From SFLA01 sp045595165 (GTDB taxonomy: Bacteria > Bacillota > Clostridia > Oscillospirales > CAG-382): a stretch of DNA of 64,000 nt. The notes beneath the pieces were generated by a model. It was not told the origin of the DNA, did no database searches, and saw only the letters and a program-made list of their open reading frames with translations. The stretch's first letter is position 1, and each line of letters starts with the position of its first letter. Shown piece by piece: positions 25,007 through 34,096 of this stretch. Location of the stretch: NCBI GenBank assembly GCA_045595165.1, contig JAZNZY010000021.1, positions 1 through 64,000 on the forward strand, in the 5' to 3' direction. The position numbers and the translations under genes were made by a program.

Positions 25007-25035
25007 ATAATATACGGAAAAATTGATTTTGTCAA
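25007..25035 (-). promoter_or_regulatory. Promoter of murA
   Basis: On the minus strand TTGACA (complement of 25030-25035), 17 bp and TATTAT (complement of 25007-25012) lie about 44 bp before the murA start. Confidence 0.8.
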
Positions 25036-25076
25036 GGGTTTAGCCGTTAATACATTGTATGCACCTCAAAATCAAC

Positions 25077-25105
25077 TTGACAAAACAATTGTTTTGCTTC
25101 ATAAT
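25077..25105 (+). promoter_or_regulatory. RNase J promoter with a 16-bp palindrome in the spacer
   Basis: TTGACA (25077-25082) and CATAAT (25100-25105) are 17 bp apart. The perfect palindrome CAAAACAATTGTTTTG (25081-25096) fills almost the whole spacer and overlaps the last -35 bases, where a bound repressor would block RNA polymerase. Confidence 0.7.
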
Positions 25106-25182
25106 ATATAAAGGTAAAATTTGGAACTTTACGCCCAAGGGCGTTGCACATACATATTTTTTTGTTTGAGAAAGGATAAATA

Positions 25183-26910
25183 ATGGCTAAGAAAAAAGAA
25201 AAAGAAACAGCCAAAAAAGAAGTTAAAAAGACGGAAAAAGGCACAAAGCTTAAAATAATCCCTCTGGGCGGTGTTGACGGGATAGGTATGAATATGACTC
25301 TGCTTGAGCACGGCGAGGATATTATCGCCGTTGATTGCGGTGTCGCTTTTCCCGAGGACGATATGCCCGGCGTTGACCTTGTCATACCCGATTTCACCTA
25401 TATTCTGCGTAACCCGGACAAATTTTGCGGGCTTATACTCACTCACGGACACGAGGACCACATCGGCGCAGTACCTTACCTGCTCAAGCAGGTGGACGTG
25501 CCCGTATACGGCACCCCTCTCACCTTGGGAATACTCCGCCTGAAGCTGGCGGAGCACGGTATAAAAAATCCCGACCTGCGCGAGGTTTTTCCCGGTGAGA
25601 CCGTAATTTTCGGAAACGCGTTTGAAGTTGAATTTGTCAAAGTAAACCACTCTATTCCCGATGCGGTGGCGCTGTGCGTGACCACCCCCGTGGGAAGAGT
25701 TATCCACACCGGCGATTTTAAAATAGACCTGACCCCTACGGATGGCGACGAGCCCATTGACCTTTACCGCTTGGCGGCATTGGGACACAAGGGAATAAAA
25801 CTGCTTATGGCGGATTCCACCAATGCGGAGCGAGAAGGCTACACCCCCTCCGAAAGCGTGGTGGGAATGTCCTTTGACAAGCTGTTTTACGGCTGTGAAA
25901 AGCGTATAGTTATCGCTACCTTTTCCTCTAACGTCCACCGCATACAGCAGGTTATAAACGCGGCGGTGAAATACGGAAGAAAGGTCGCCGTTACGGGAAG
26001 AAGCATGCTCAACGTGCTTAAAGCCGCAACGGAATTGGGATATATGTCCGTGCCCGAAGGAACTATTATCGACCCTGCGGAAATGCGTCTTTACAAGGAT
26101 AACCAGCTCACCCTCCTCACCACGGGAAGTCAGGGCGAGCGTATGAGCGGTCTTTACCGTATGGCAAACGGGGAGCATTCCCTTATTTCACTGGGCGCAA
26201 ACGATCTGGTGGTGCTGTCCGCATCCGCTATTCCGGGCAACGAAAAATTGATCGGAAACATCGTAAACGGACTGTATAAATTGGGTGTTGAGGTTATGAC
26301 CGTGGACACCGAGGAAAGCGTCCACGTTTCGGGACACGCCTGCAGGGAAGAATTGAAGCTGATGCACGCCCTTACCAAGCCCGAATTCTTTATTCCCCTT
26401 CACGGCGAATACAAGCATTTGTGTGCTCACGCATCTCTTGCCCGCGAAATGGGTATGAAGAGTAAAAATATAATGATTCCCGAAAACGGAAAGATTATCG
26501 AAGTCGGCAAGCGGGGTCTTACCCAGGGCGGCAGCGTTCCCGCCGAGCAGGTTCTGGTTGACGGATACGGCGTGGGCGATATCGGCGCCACGGTTTTGAA
26601 GGACAGACTGCAGCTGGCAGAGGACGGCGTTATAGTAGTATCCGCTACGGTAGACTTTACTATTTTGGAAATGACGGCGGGACCCGAGATAATCACCCGA
26701 GGATTTGTATATGCCAAGGAAAACGAGGCGCTTCTTGAGGAGCTTACCGACAAGGCGGCGGAGATAATACGTAAATTCGTATATAACGGCAAGCCCGATA
26801 TGTTTGCTTTGAAGGAACGTGTAAAAACCGCCCTTTCCTCTTATATCTACAGTAAGACCAAAAAGAAGCCCATAGTGCTTCCTGTATTCACGGAAAGTGA
26901 AATATATTGA
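25183..26910 (+). CDS. rnj: Ribonuclease J
   Basis: The 575-residue protein is an RNase J of the metallo-beta-lactamase/beta-CASP type, with 5'-to-3' exonuclease and endonuclease activity in mRNA decay and rRNA processing. Zn ligands are seen in THGHEDHIGA (near 87-96) and HTGDFK, the beta-CASP motif in ADSTNAEREG, and the RNA-binding end in HGEYKHL. The first 20 residues are a Lys/Glu-rich extension. The ATG follows AGAAAGGA. Its promoter carries a palindrome in the spacer. Remnants of family C repeats start right at its stop codon. Confidence 0.93.
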   Translation: MAKKKEKETAKKEVKKTEKGTKLKIIPLGGVDGIGMNMTLLEHGEDIIAVDCGVAFPEDDMPGVDLVIPDFTYILRNPDKFCGLILTHGHEDHIGAVPYLLKQVDVPVYGTPLTLGILRLKLAEHGIKNPDLREVFPGETVIFGNAFEVEFVKVNHSIPDAVALCVTTPVGRVIHTGDFKIDLTPTDGDEPIDLYRLAALGHKGIKLLMADSTNAEREGYTPSESVVGMSFDKLFYGCEKRIVIATFSSNVHRIQQVINAAVKYGRKVAVTGRSMLNVLKAATELGYMSVPEGTIIDPAEMRLYKDNQLTLLTTGSQGERMSGLYRMANGEHSLISLGANDLVVLSASAIPGNEKLIGNIVNGLYKLGVEVMTVDTEESVHVSGHACREELKLMHALTKPEFFIPLHGEYKHLCAHASLAREMGMKSKNIMIPENGKIIEVGKRGLTQGGSVPAEQVLVDGYGVGDIGATVLKDRLQLAEDGVIVVSATVDFTILEMTAGPEIITRGFVYAKENEALLEELTDKAAEIIRKFVYNGKPDMFALKERVKTALSSYIYSKTKKKPIVLPVFTESEIY

Positions 26911-26931
26911 CCCCCCACAAAAAAACACCCC
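26911..26931 (+). repeat. Degenerate half copies of family C
   Basis: CCCCCCACAAAA followed by CACCCCTA (26926-26933) sits directly after the RNase J stop. It keeps the 5' constant part of family C but no closing GGGGACCCCG. Confidence 0.5.
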
Positions 26932-26957
26932 TAATAAGTTTTAACAGAGGTTGAAGA

Positions 26958-27659
26958 ATGAAAACCGTACTCATAACCGGCGCATCCCGCGGGATTGGTG
27001 AAGCCTGCGCAAGAATATTCGGCGAAAACGGCTGGAAGGTCTATCTTAACTGCCGCCATAATGTGGGGCTGCTTGAAGATATACAAAAGGATATTCCGGA
27101 CAGCGTGTTGCTCCCCTTTGACGTTTCCGACAGAAAAGCGGTGTTTGAAGCCATATCGAACCTTCATATAGACTGCCTTGTGAACAACGCGGGAGTTTCT
27201 CTGGTTTCACCTTTTGATGCAGTTACGGAGGAGCAGGAAAAAGCCCTTTACGGCACAGACCTTTTCGGTGTGCTCAACTGCTCCCGCGCAGTGCTTCCGG
27301 GGATGATACGCCGCAAAAGCGGATGCATTATAAACCTTTCCTCTATGTGGGGAGAAACGGGCGGAAGCTGTGAGGTGGACTATTCCGCCGCAAAAGGGGC
27401 GGTGATCGCCTTCACCAAGGCGCTGGCGAAGGAAGTCGGCCCCTCAGATATCCGCGTCAACTGCGTTTGCCCCGGTGTGATCGATACGGATATGAACGCA
27501 CACCTTTCCGTTGCGGATGTAAACGATATCGTGGACAGCATCCCGCTGGAGCGCCTTGGCAGAGCCGAGGACGTAGCAGAAGCGGTGTACTTCCTCGCCT
27601 CCGAAAAAGCGTCCTATATAACCGGCGCCGTGCTGGACGTCAACGGCGGAATAATATAA
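26958..27659 (+). CDS. Short-chain dehydrogenase/reductase, FabG-like
   Basis: The 233-residue protein is a classical SDR: TGASRGIGEA near 7-16 binds NAD(P)H, NNAG near 76 stabilises the fold, and the catalytic triad is Ser in NLSSMWG, with Tyr and Lys in YSAAK. The end ITGAVLDVNGGI is typical of 3-oxoacyl-ACP reductase. The position is isolated and no fatty acid genes lie nearby, so it may instead reduce another ketone or alcohol. GAGGT precedes the ATG by eight bases. Confidence 0.88.
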   Translation: MKTVLITGASRGIGEACARIFGENGWKVYLNCRHNVGLLEDIQKDIPDSVLLPFDVSDRKAVFEAISNLHIDCLVNNAGVSLVSPFDAVTEEQEKALYGTDLFGVLNCSRAVLPGMIRRKSGCIINLSSMWGETGGSCEVDYSAAKGAVIAFTKALAKEVGPSDIRVNCVCPGVIDTDMNAHLSVADVNDIVDSIPLERLGRAEDVAEAVYFLASEKASYITGAVLDVNGGII

Positions 27660-27669
27660 ACTCGTATAC

Positions 27670-27701
27670 AAAAATCCTCCGATAAATTCGGAGGATTTTT
27701 A
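27670..27701. terminator. Bidirectional intrinsic terminator
   Basis: The 12-bp stem AAAATCCTCCGA/TCGGAGGATTTT with a 5-nt loop and a T run separates the SDR gene from the convergent lipoprotein gene. Confidence 0.9.
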
Positions 27702-27722
27702 ATTTTGTTGAAAAATTGAGCA

Positions 27723-28517
27723 CTATTCTGCTTCTTCGGGAACGTAAGGCTCGGTTTTAATTTCCATAAGCTGTTCCACCGTGTATCTTTCGGTGGGGTA
27801 AGCGATAATCACATAATAATATATGCCGTTATCGTTAACATACATAGTAACGAATTCAGGAACCTCTGCATTTATATCCGTGTATTGCTCTCGCACATAT
27901 ATTCTTCTGCCGTTTTCTTGGTACTCGTAATACATCTTCTTAAGATTAGATTTAGGATAAGAAAACAAAGTTGCCTCAATCCCTTCAATTTCAAATAGGT
28001 CGCCACCGTTGGAAGAACGCGCCTTTGTGTATTTTTCAACCTGTTTTATAAAACTTTCTTCTGTATGCATCTTAAGCGAAATGCCTTCATTATCGTTTTC
28101 GGCTTTAAATCTGTAATTTGAACCATACCAGAACACCTCATATGAACTAAATCTATCCGGAAATACGGGAAGTTGAATGTTATCAATATCGAATAATTCC
28201 ACGAGATCATCTTCTTTCGATACCAAAAACTCCGAACGCATACACTTGTTATAACCGTTGGAAAACTCCGTTTCAAAAAGAAACTCCATCAATTCGTCCA
28301 TAGAGCTATACCTAAAGAATCCAACATCGTGGTTTTCGACATGATCTCTATCGCCGTATACCGGTTCGGAAAGCTTCATATAATACTTTCCGTCCTCTTT
28401 GTAAATTGTATGGGAATCCATTTCGACAATTATTTCTTTTTCTGAACAACCTATAAAACATAAAATGGTTGAACATACAATGCTTGCAAGTAGAAGAGAA
28501 ATTATTCTATTTTTCAT
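27723..28517 (-). CDS. Lipoprotein of unknown function
   Basis: The 264-residue protein has a lipoprotein signal ending CFIGC (Cys24) and an acidic exported part with several short beta-type stretches and two Tyr-rich segments near the C-terminus (YYEYQENGRRIY, GIYYYVIIAYP). I recognise no domain. Base composition is more AT-rich than its neighbours, which fits an accessory gene. AAGGAGAG lies ahead of the ATG. It forms a single-gene unit that is divergent from rplS. Confidence 0.7.
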   Translation of the reverse strand: MKNRIISLLLASIVCSTILCFIGCSEKEIIVEMDSHTIYKEDGKYYMKLSEPVYGDRDHVENHDVGFFRYSSMDELMEFLFETEFSNGYNKCMRSEFLVSKEDDLVELFDIDNIQLPVFPDRFSSYEVFWYGSNYRFKAENDNEGISLKMHTEESFIKQVEKYTKARSSNGGDLFEIEGIEATLFSYPKSNLKKMYYEYQENGRRIYVREQYTDINAEVPEFVTMYVNDNGIYYYVIIAYPTERYTVEQLMEIKTEPYVPEEAE

Positions 28518-28821
28518 TCAATATCACTCTCCTTGATATCTCTTTATGGGTTCATTGGATGTAAGCAGGACATCCGATTCTTCTATTCACATTATACCAC
28601 ACACGGAGGCCGTGTTCAATTATACAATATGTAGAAATTCGCGCGTGAAATTTATATATAAAAAACAAACAAGATTTTTGCAAAAAATATTAAAAAACTC
28701 TTGATTTTATGGAAAAAGCGTGATATAATTGCGTGTCAAGAAATCGGGCGGTCCTCTGCGGCTCGGCAAGAACGCCTGTAACTTTTATTATTTTTGAATT
28801 ATTAAAAGGAGGAAAAGCTTT
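28518..28821 (+). promoter_or_regulatory. rplS promoter and probable L19 leader
   Basis: This 304-bp gap holds the rplS promoter: TTGATT 28701-28706, 17 bp, TATAAT 28724-28729. The transcript would start near 28737 with an 85-nt leader containing GGCGG and CGCC segments (28749-28775) that can fold, in the position of the Firmicutes L19 leader, which is thought to mediate feedback by L19. The left part is AT-rich, holds the 5' region of the divergent lipoprotein gene, and shows nothing else I can support. Confidence 0.6.
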
Positions 28822-29163
28822 ATGGATATGTTAAAAGCTTTTACTGACGAGCAGCTCAAGACTGAGGTTCCTTCCTTTAACGTTGGTGATACCGTTAGAG
28901 TTCACAACCGTATCGTTGAAGGCACCAGAGTTAGAACTCAGCTTTTTGAGGGCACTGTTATTGCGAAGAAGAACGGCGGTATTTCCGAAACCTTTACCGT
29001 ACGTCGTATGTCCTACGGCGTTGGTACCGAGAAGACCTTCCCTCTCCATTCCCCCAACGTGCTCAAGGTTGAAGTTGTTCGCCATGGTAAGGTTCGCAGA
29101 GCTAAGCTCTACTATCTGCGTGACCGTGTTGGTAAGGCAGCTAAGGTTAAAGAACAGATCTAA
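28822..29163 (+). CDS. rplS: 50S ribosomal protein L19
   Basis: The 113-residue protein has the L19 signatures FNVGDTVRVHNRIVEG, RTQLFEGTVI and the basic end KVRRAKLYYLRDRVGKAA. L19 lies at the 30S-50S interface. AAAGGAGG stands ahead of the ATG and the codon choice is strongly biased, as expected of a highly expressed gene. It heads the conserved block rplS-lepB-rbgA-rnhB-yraN, with a terminator-like hairpin after it that probably lowers downstream expression. Confidence 0.97.
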   Translation: MDMLKAFTDEQLKTEVPSFNVGDTVRVHNRIVEGTRVRTQLFEGTVIAKKNGGISETFTVRRMSYGVGTEKTFPLHSPNVLKVEVVRHGKVRRAKLYYLRDRVGKAAKVKEQI

Positions 29164-29175
29164 ATTTGCGGAATT

Positions 29176-29203
29176 AAGTGTCAGGGAACTGACACTTTTC
29201 TTC
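29176..29203 (+). terminator. Intrinsic terminator or attenuator after rplS
   Basis: The 9-bp stem AAGTGTCAG/CTGACACTT with a GGAA loop is followed by a pyrimidine tract TTCTTCTTT. Read-through would supply lepB and the genes beyond. Confidence 0.75.
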
Positions 29204-29254
29204 TTTAACCCCATTTGAACAAAGCGTAAAGTTTTTTTGACGAGGTAAAACGAT

Positions 29255-29860
29255 ATGGAAGAAAACACCTCTGTAAACATTCCCGAGGAGATAGAAAGCA
29301 CAGTCGAAAACACAGCCGAAAGCGCGCCCAAGAAAAAGAAGAAAACCTTTTTCGGTGAATTGTACGATTGGATCGAAACCTTTTGTTTCGCGCTGGCGCT
29401 TATGATCGTACTGTTCGTGTTCGTGTTCCGCTACGTCACCGTAGACGGTAATTCTATGATGAACACGCTCCACAACGAGGATAAGCTTATAATATCGAAC
29501 CTTAATTATACCCCTAAAACGGGAGATATAGTTGTAATATACATCGAGGGGCAGAACAAGCCCTATATAAAGCGTGTTATCGCCACCGAGGGGCAGACCG
29601 TGAAGATAGATTTCGAGAAATGGGAGGTCTACGTTGACGGCGAGCTTTTAGAGGAGGACTATGTCTGGCGCAGGGACGGCGATATGCATTACGCCGCCTT
29701 TTACGACGGGGAATTCACAGTACCCGAAGGACAGGTCTACGTTATGGGAGATAACCGCAACGATTCCACGGACAGCCGCGTGCTGGGCTGTCTGGACGAG
29801 CACTACATTATCGGCAGAGTTATAGTAAGACTTGCGCCGGATTTCGGAACGGTGGATTAA
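29255..29860 (+). CDS. lepB: Signal peptidase I
   Basis: The 201-residue protein has one N-terminal membrane anchor (about 47-67) after an acidic and Lys-rich cytoplasmic stretch. The catalytic Ser lies in VDGNSMMNTL and the general-base Lys in YIKRVIA; the C-terminal boxes GDNRNDSTDSR and GRV are also present. It removes signal peptides from exported proteins such as the serine-protease and transglutaminase-type products in this window, while lipoproteins need LspA. It ends 1 nt before the rbgA start. Confidence 0.95.
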   Translation: MEENTSVNIPEEIESTVENTAESAPKKKKKTFFGELYDWIETFCFALALMIVLFVFVFRYVTVDGNSMMNTLHNEDKLIISNLNYTPKTGDIVVIYIEGQNKPYIKRVIATEGQTVKIDFEKWEVYVDGELLEEDYVWRRDGDMHYAAFYDGEFTVPEGQVYVMGDNRNDSTDSRVLGCLDEHYIIGRVIVRLAPDFGTVD

Positions 29861-29861
29861 T

Positions 29862-30713
29862 ATGGCAGACCCTATAGTATGGTACCCCGGGCATATGGCG
29901 AAAGCCAAGCGGCAGTTAAAGGAAATGTCCTCTATGACCGACGGAGTTATAGAGCTTCTTGACGCACGCGTGCCCTATTCATCACAAAACCCGGATATAA
30001 AGGAGCTTTTCCCCCAAAAGCCCAGGCTCACTTTAATAAACAAATGCTCCCTCGCCGATGAAGAACAGACAAAGGCGTGGGTGGAAAAGCTGCGCGCCGA
30101 GGGAAGAACGGTTATTCCCATAGATTGCAAAACGGGACTTAATATAAATTCCGTTGCCCCCAAGCTCCGCGCCCTTATGGCTGAAAAGCTGGAGAGAGCC
30201 GCAAGCAAGGGTATGACGATCACTCTCCGCGCTATGGTGGTGGGTGTTACCAACGTAGGTAAATCCACCTTTATAAACAGCTTTACCAAAACCAGCAAGG
30301 CTGTGGCGGAGGACAGACCCGGTGTTACCCGCAATCTTAAATGGATAGCATCCCCTTACGGAATAGACCTGCTCGACACGCCCGGTCTGCTTTGGCACAA
30401 ATTTGATGACCAGCAGGTTGGCATTAACCTTGCCTGCACCGGCGCTATAAGAGATGAGATCTTGGATACCCTCACCCTTTCCGTAAAGCTTTGCGGAATT
30501 TTGAGAGATAAATATCCCGAACTGCTTGCAGAAAGATATAACATCTCCTTTACCGATGAGGATATGGATTTTGAAATATTCGAAAAAATCGGCAGAAAGC
30601 GCGGAATGCTCATAAGTGGCGGCGAGATCAACGAAGAACGCTGCGCCGCTACTATTCTGGACGAATTCCGCGGAGGAAAAATAGGCAAAATAACTTTGGA
30701 TACGTTGGTGTAA
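29862..30713 (+). CDS. rbgA: Ribosome biogenesis GTPase YlqF/RbgA
   Basis: The 283-residue protein is a circularly permuted GTPase: G4 (NKCSL near 53-57) comes before G1 (GVTNVGKSTFIN near 134-145) and G3 (DTPGLLW). The N-terminal VWYPGHMAKAKRQ is the YlqF signature. It helps late maturation of the 50S subunit. The ATG at 29862 follows GGTGG in the end of lepB; a longer frame from 29832 has no ribosome-binding site. Its place next to rplS and rnhB is conserved in Firmicutes. Confidence 0.94.
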   Translation: MADPIVWYPGHMAKAKRQLKEMSSMTDGVIELLDARVPYSSQNPDIKELFPQKPRLTLINKCSLADEEQTKAWVEKLRAEGRTVIPIDCKTGLNINSVAPKLRALMAEKLERAASKGMTITLRAMVVGVTNVGKSTFINSFTKTSKAVAEDRPGVTRNLKWIASPYGIDLLDTPGLLWHKFDDQQVGINLACTGAIRDEILDTLTLSVKLCGILRDKYPELLAERYNISFTDEDMDFEIFEKIGRKRGMLISGGEINEERCAATILDEFRGGKIGKITLDTLV

Positions 30714-30718
30714 TAAGT

Positions 30719-31318
30719 ATGAACTGGGATATTGAAAATCAGGTCAAAAGCGAAGGCTATAACATTATATGCGGATGCGACGAAGCGGGCAGAGGTCCTC
30801 TTGCGGGTCCCGTGTTTGCCGCCGCAGTAATTCTCCCTCACGGGATAGATATTCCCGGTCTTAACGATTCCAAAAAGCTTACGGAAAAGCAAAGAGAAAA
30901 GCTTTTTGATACCATTATTCAGCTTGCCGAGGATTACGCTATCGCCAGCGCAAGCGTAGAGGAGATTGAGGAAATAAACATACTCAACGCATCTATGTTG
31001 GCAATGAAGCGGGCGGTGGACGCATTAAAAACCAAGCCCGATTACGCTCTGATCGACGGAAACATAGCCCGCGGATTTGACGTGAAAGCCCGTCCCGTAA
31101 TAAAGGGAGATGCTTTGAGCCCGTCTATTGCGGCGGCGAGCATACTCGCCAAGGTGAGCAGGGACAGACATTGTATGGAAATGGATGCTCTTTACCCTGA
31201 ATACGGCTTTGCAAAGCACAAGGGCTACGCCACCAAGGACCACAGAGAAGCCATACTTAAACACGGCGTTTCCCCCGTACACAGAAAGAGCTTTTTGAAA
31301 AAGCTTTTGGGTGAATAG
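30719..31318 (+). CDS. rnhB: Ribonuclease HII
   Basis: The 199-residue enzyme removes ribonucleotides from DNA:RNA hybrids. CGCDEAGRGPLAGPV near 18-32 carries the catalytic Asp-Glu pair, ALIDGN the third acid, and KVSRDRHCMEMD the fourth. The C-terminal YGFAKHKGYATKDH is typical of the family. It begins 5 nt after rbgA within the conserved block. Confidence 0.96.
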   Translation: MNWDIENQVKSEGYNIICGCDEAGRGPLAGPVFAAAVILPHGIDIPGLNDSKKLTEKQREKLFDTIIQLAEDYAIASASVEEIEEINILNASMLAMKRAVDALKTKPDYALIDGNIARGFDVKARPVIKGDALSPSIAAASILAKVSRDRHCMEMDALYPEYGFAKHKGYATKDHREAILKHGVSPVHRKSFLKKLLGE

Positions 31319-31322
31319 CTTT

Positions 31323-31721
31323 ATGAAGGACATAGGCAAATGGGGCGAAGACAAAGCCGCAGAGTTTTTGATTTCAAAGGGCTACAAAATACTCACCCGC
31401 AACTACCGCGTAAGAGGCGGAGAAATAGATATAGTTGTATTCCGCCGAGGAATTCTGGCTTTTGTTGAGGTAAAAACCCGCACAAGCGATGCCTTTGGCA
31501 CCCCCGCGCAAGCGGTGGACGAAGAAAAGATAAAACGGTTTGCAAAAGCGAGAAAAGACCTTACCGATCATTATTTGAAAAACGGAAAAATACCCGTTAA
31601 ACACAGATTTTTTACATTAAACAGACGAGTTTATTCATTGCGGAACGATATTATCGAGATATACGCATTCCGCGACGGAAGAATAAAAAGCATAAATCAC
31701 ATAAAGGATGCGTTTCAATGA
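31323..31721 (+). CDS. YraN-family (UPF0102) putative endonuclease
   Basis: The 132-residue protein has the YraN fold of the restriction-endonuclease superfamily: KWGEDKAAEFLISKGYKILTRNY region, GEIDIVVFRRG and FVEVKTRT, whose Glu-Asp-Glu-x-Lys residues form the likely metal site. The cellular role is not settled. The ATG at 31323 is preferred to the GTG at 31311, which overlaps the rnhB stop region and has a poorer ribosome-binding site. ATGA overlap joins its end to thrC. Confidence 0.88.
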   Translation: MKDIGKWGEDKAAEFLISKGYKILTRNYRVRGGEIDIVVFRRGILAFVEVKTRTSDAFGTPAQAVDEEKIKRFAKARKDLTDHYLKNGKIPVKHRFFTLNRRVYSLRNDIIEIYAFRDGRIKSINHIKDAFQ

Positions 31722-33151
31722 AATACTACAGCACACGCGACACACAAAAGAAATACTATTCCTCTCCCGAGGCGATCTGCAAAGGTCTTGCGCCTGACGG
31801 AGGTTTGTTTATTCCCGAGGAGTTTCCCACCCTTTCCGAAGAAGAGATAAACGCTTTTTACGGCTATGAATATTACCGAATAGCCGCAGAAATACTTTAT
31901 AAATTCTTCCCCGAGCTGGGCAAAGATGAAATTGAAAATGAGTGCAAAAAAGCATATGCTTATCCCAATTTCGATCCTACTCCCGCACCCGTAAAGGTTT
32001 GCGGCGATACCGCTTTTCTTGAGCTGTGGCACGGTCCCACCTGCGCATTCAAGGATATGGCGCTCCAGATAATGCCCAGACTTCTTCGTATGTCTATGGT
32101 AAAGATGGGTGAAACAAGGGTTGCTCATATCGTTACCGCTACATCCGGTGACACGGGCAAGGCGGCTATGGAAGGCTTCAAGGATCTGGAGCAGACCCGC
32201 ATAACCGTATATTATCCTACCGACGGCGTTTCCGAAACCCAGAAAAGACAGATGGCTACCCAAGAAGGCAACAACGTAAACGTTATCGCCGTGCGCGGTA
32301 ATTTTGACGATGCCCAGTCTGCGGTAAAGGCGATCTTTGCAGATGAGGATATAAGAAAAACGGCGCAGGAGCAGGGAGAATTTCTGTCCTCCGCCAACTC
32401 TATAAACATCGCACGTCTTGTGCCTCAGGTGGCGTATTACGTTTCTTCCTATATCGATCTGGTTAAAAACGGATTTATAAAGAAAGGCGAAACCCTTAAT
32501 ATTTCCGTTCCCACGGGCAATTTCGGTGATATCCTTGCAGGCTGGATCGCAAAGAGAATGGGCATTCCCTTGGGCAAGCTTATTTGCGCTTCCAATAAAA
32601 ACCGCGTGCTTACGGATTTCTTTGTAACCGGCGTTTACGATATACGCCGTCCCTTCTATGCGACCACATCTCCTTCTATGGATATTCTTATTGCTTCCAA
32701 TCTTGAAAGACTTTTGTGCCTGTCCTTCGGTCCCGAGCAGACCAAGGCGTTTATGGAAAGCCTTAAGGAAGACGGCATTTTCACCCTTACAAAAGAACAG
32801 CTTGACGTGCTGGAAGCCGAATTCGGTTGCTCCTGCTGTGATGACGAAAGCACCGCAAAGATAATTAAGCACGTTTTCGATGAATACGGCTACACCGTGG
32901 ATACCCACACCGCCGCCGCGGTTATGGGCGCAAGCAACGGAAAATGCATGGTGGTTTCCACCGCTTCGCCTTATAAATTCGCTCCTGCGGTTGCGCAGGC
33001 GCTGGGTATGAAGGACACCTCCCACGAGGCTTTGAGTGAATATACGAAAACCGTTATTCCCGCGCCTCTTGCGGATATATACAAAAAAGAGATCCGCTTC
33101 ACCCGTGTAGTGGATAAAGCGGATATAAAGAAATCTCTTTACTTGCAGTGA
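31718..33151 (+). CDS. thrC: Threonine synthase
   Basis: The 477-residue protein is the long form of PLP-dependent threonine synthase (O-phosphohomoserine to threonine). YYSTRDTQKKYYSS opens the family's N-terminal domain, the PLP Lys lies in CAFKDMALQ, the phosphate-binding loop in SGDTGKAA, and SVPTGNFGD follows. The start overlaps yraN by 4 bp, so it extends the rplS-yraN transcript; no other threonine pathway gene is nearby. Its last 13 bases overlap the convergent DUF1540 gene. Confidence 0.95.
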   Translation: MKYYSTRDTQKKYYSSPEAICKGLAPDGGLFIPEEFPTLSEEEINAFYGYEYYRIAAEILYKFFPELGKDEIENECKKAYAYPNFDPTPAPVKVCGDTAFLELWHGPTCAFKDMALQIMPRLLRMSMVKMGETRVAHIVTATSGDTGKAAMEGFKDLEQTRITVYYPTDGVSETQKRQMATQEGNNVNVIAVRGNFDDAQSAVKAIFADEDIRKTAQEQGEFLSSANSINIARLVPQVAYYVSSYIDLVKNGFIKKGETLNISVPTGNFGDILAGWIAKRMGIPLGKLICASNKNRVLTDFFVTGVYDIRRPFYATTSPSMDILIASNLERLLCLSFGPEQTKAFMESLKEDGIFTLTKEQLDVLEAEFGCSCCDDESTAKIIKHVFDEYGYTVDTHTAAAVMGASNGKCMVVSTASPYKFAPAVAQALGMKDTSHEALSEYTKTVIPAPLADIYKKEIRFTRVVDKADIKKSLYLQ

Positions 33152-33318
33152 TGACAGCCTTCGGCAGGCTTAAAGGTTTCGCAAGCGGTCTCGGATGAGC
33201 ATTCTGCGTGGGTAGGACCTACGCTGATCTTGGATGCGGTGCATTTGTTATGCTCTGCGTGATAAACGCAATCGCAAACGGTACAGTCAATTCCGCTGTT
33301 TACGTGCTTTTGTTCCAT
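33139..33318 (-). CDS. DUF1540 small cysteine-rich protein
   Basis: This is a 59-residue protein with nine cysteines, in the patterns CTVCDC, CTASK, CSSETACETF and CHHC. That is the DUF1540 layout, thought to bind a metal and common in Clostridia; the function is unknown. The start at 33318 is set by AAGGGAGGG eight bases upstream; a longer frame has no support. Its 3' end overlaps the last 13 bases of thrC on the opposite strand. Confidence 0.85.
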   Translation of the reverse strand: MEQKHVNSGIDCTVCDCVYHAEHNKCTASKISVGPTHAECSSETACETFKPAEGCHHCK

Positions 33319-33402
33319 TATTGTTTTCCCTCCCTTACGGTAAACAGTGTTCCCAAAACCCATAAAATTTATTCTTGTTTTTAAAAAGGCGGTGGTGTTT
33401 TC

Positions 33403-34092
33403 TTGTCGGTATTCGTAATAGCAGACCTGCACCTTTCCCACGGAGCAGACAAGCCTATGGACGTTTTCGGCGCAAAATGGGAAAACCACACCGAAAAATT
33501 AAGAGAAAACTGGTCAAAAACCGTTAAGGAAACGGACACGGTGGTGATCGTTGGGGATATTTCCTGGGGTTTACGGTTTGAAAACGCGGTGGACGATCTG
33601 GCGTTTATACACGCCTTACCGGGAAGAAAGATAATTTCCAAGGGCAACCACGACCTTTGGTGGCAAAGCGCAAAAAAGCTGAGAGAGTACAAAGAAGCCT
33701 CCGGCGCAGACAGTATTGAGTTTTTATATAACAACGCCTACCTTGCGGAAAACCTTATTATCTGCGGTACGCGGGGCTGGGTCGAAGAAAACGGCGCAAG
33801 TGAGAAGGACAAAAAGATTATCGCCCGTGAAGCAGGCAGGCTTAATCTTTCCGTAAAAGAGGCTTTGCGTCTTAAAGAAGAAAACCCGAGTGCGGAGATA
33901 TTGTGCTTTATACATTATCCTCCCACAAAATCGCTTACCCGGGTAATGAAAGAAAACGGAATAAGACGGTGCTGGTACGGACATTTGCACGGCGCTTTTA
34001 AGGATGCGCTTCCCCAGCATATCGACGGGATAGAAACCCATCTCGTTTCCGCGGATTTTTTAAACTTCAAGCCTGTACTCATAAAGGAGTAA
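33403..34092 (+). CDS. Metallophosphoesterase, cytoplasmic
   Basis: The 229-residue protein is a compact calcineurin-like phosphoesterase: ADLHLSHG at 7-14, VGDISW near 50, KGNHDLWW near 80, FIHYPPT near 170 and GHLHGAF near 190, all six metal-binding stations. There is no signal peptide. The start is TTG at 33403, placed after GGCGGTGG. It lies 4 nt before a small membrane protein gene. The natural substrate is unknown. Confidence 0.88.
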   Translation: MSVFVIADLHLSHGADKPMDVFGAKWENHTEKLRENWSKTVKETDTVVIVGDISWGLRFENAVDDLAFIHALPGRKIISKGNHDLWWQSAKKLREYKEASGADSIEFLYNNAYLAENLIICGTRGWVEENGASEKDKKIIAREAGRLNLSVKEALRLKEENPSAEILCFIHYPPTKSLTRVMKENGIRRCWYGHLHGAFKDALPQHIDGIETHLVSADFLNFKPVLIKE

Positions 34093-34096
34093 AGAT

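Noticed and set aside
31715..33025. A 436-codon open frame on the minus strand
   Set aside because: It is antisense to thrC, which is recognised along its full length.
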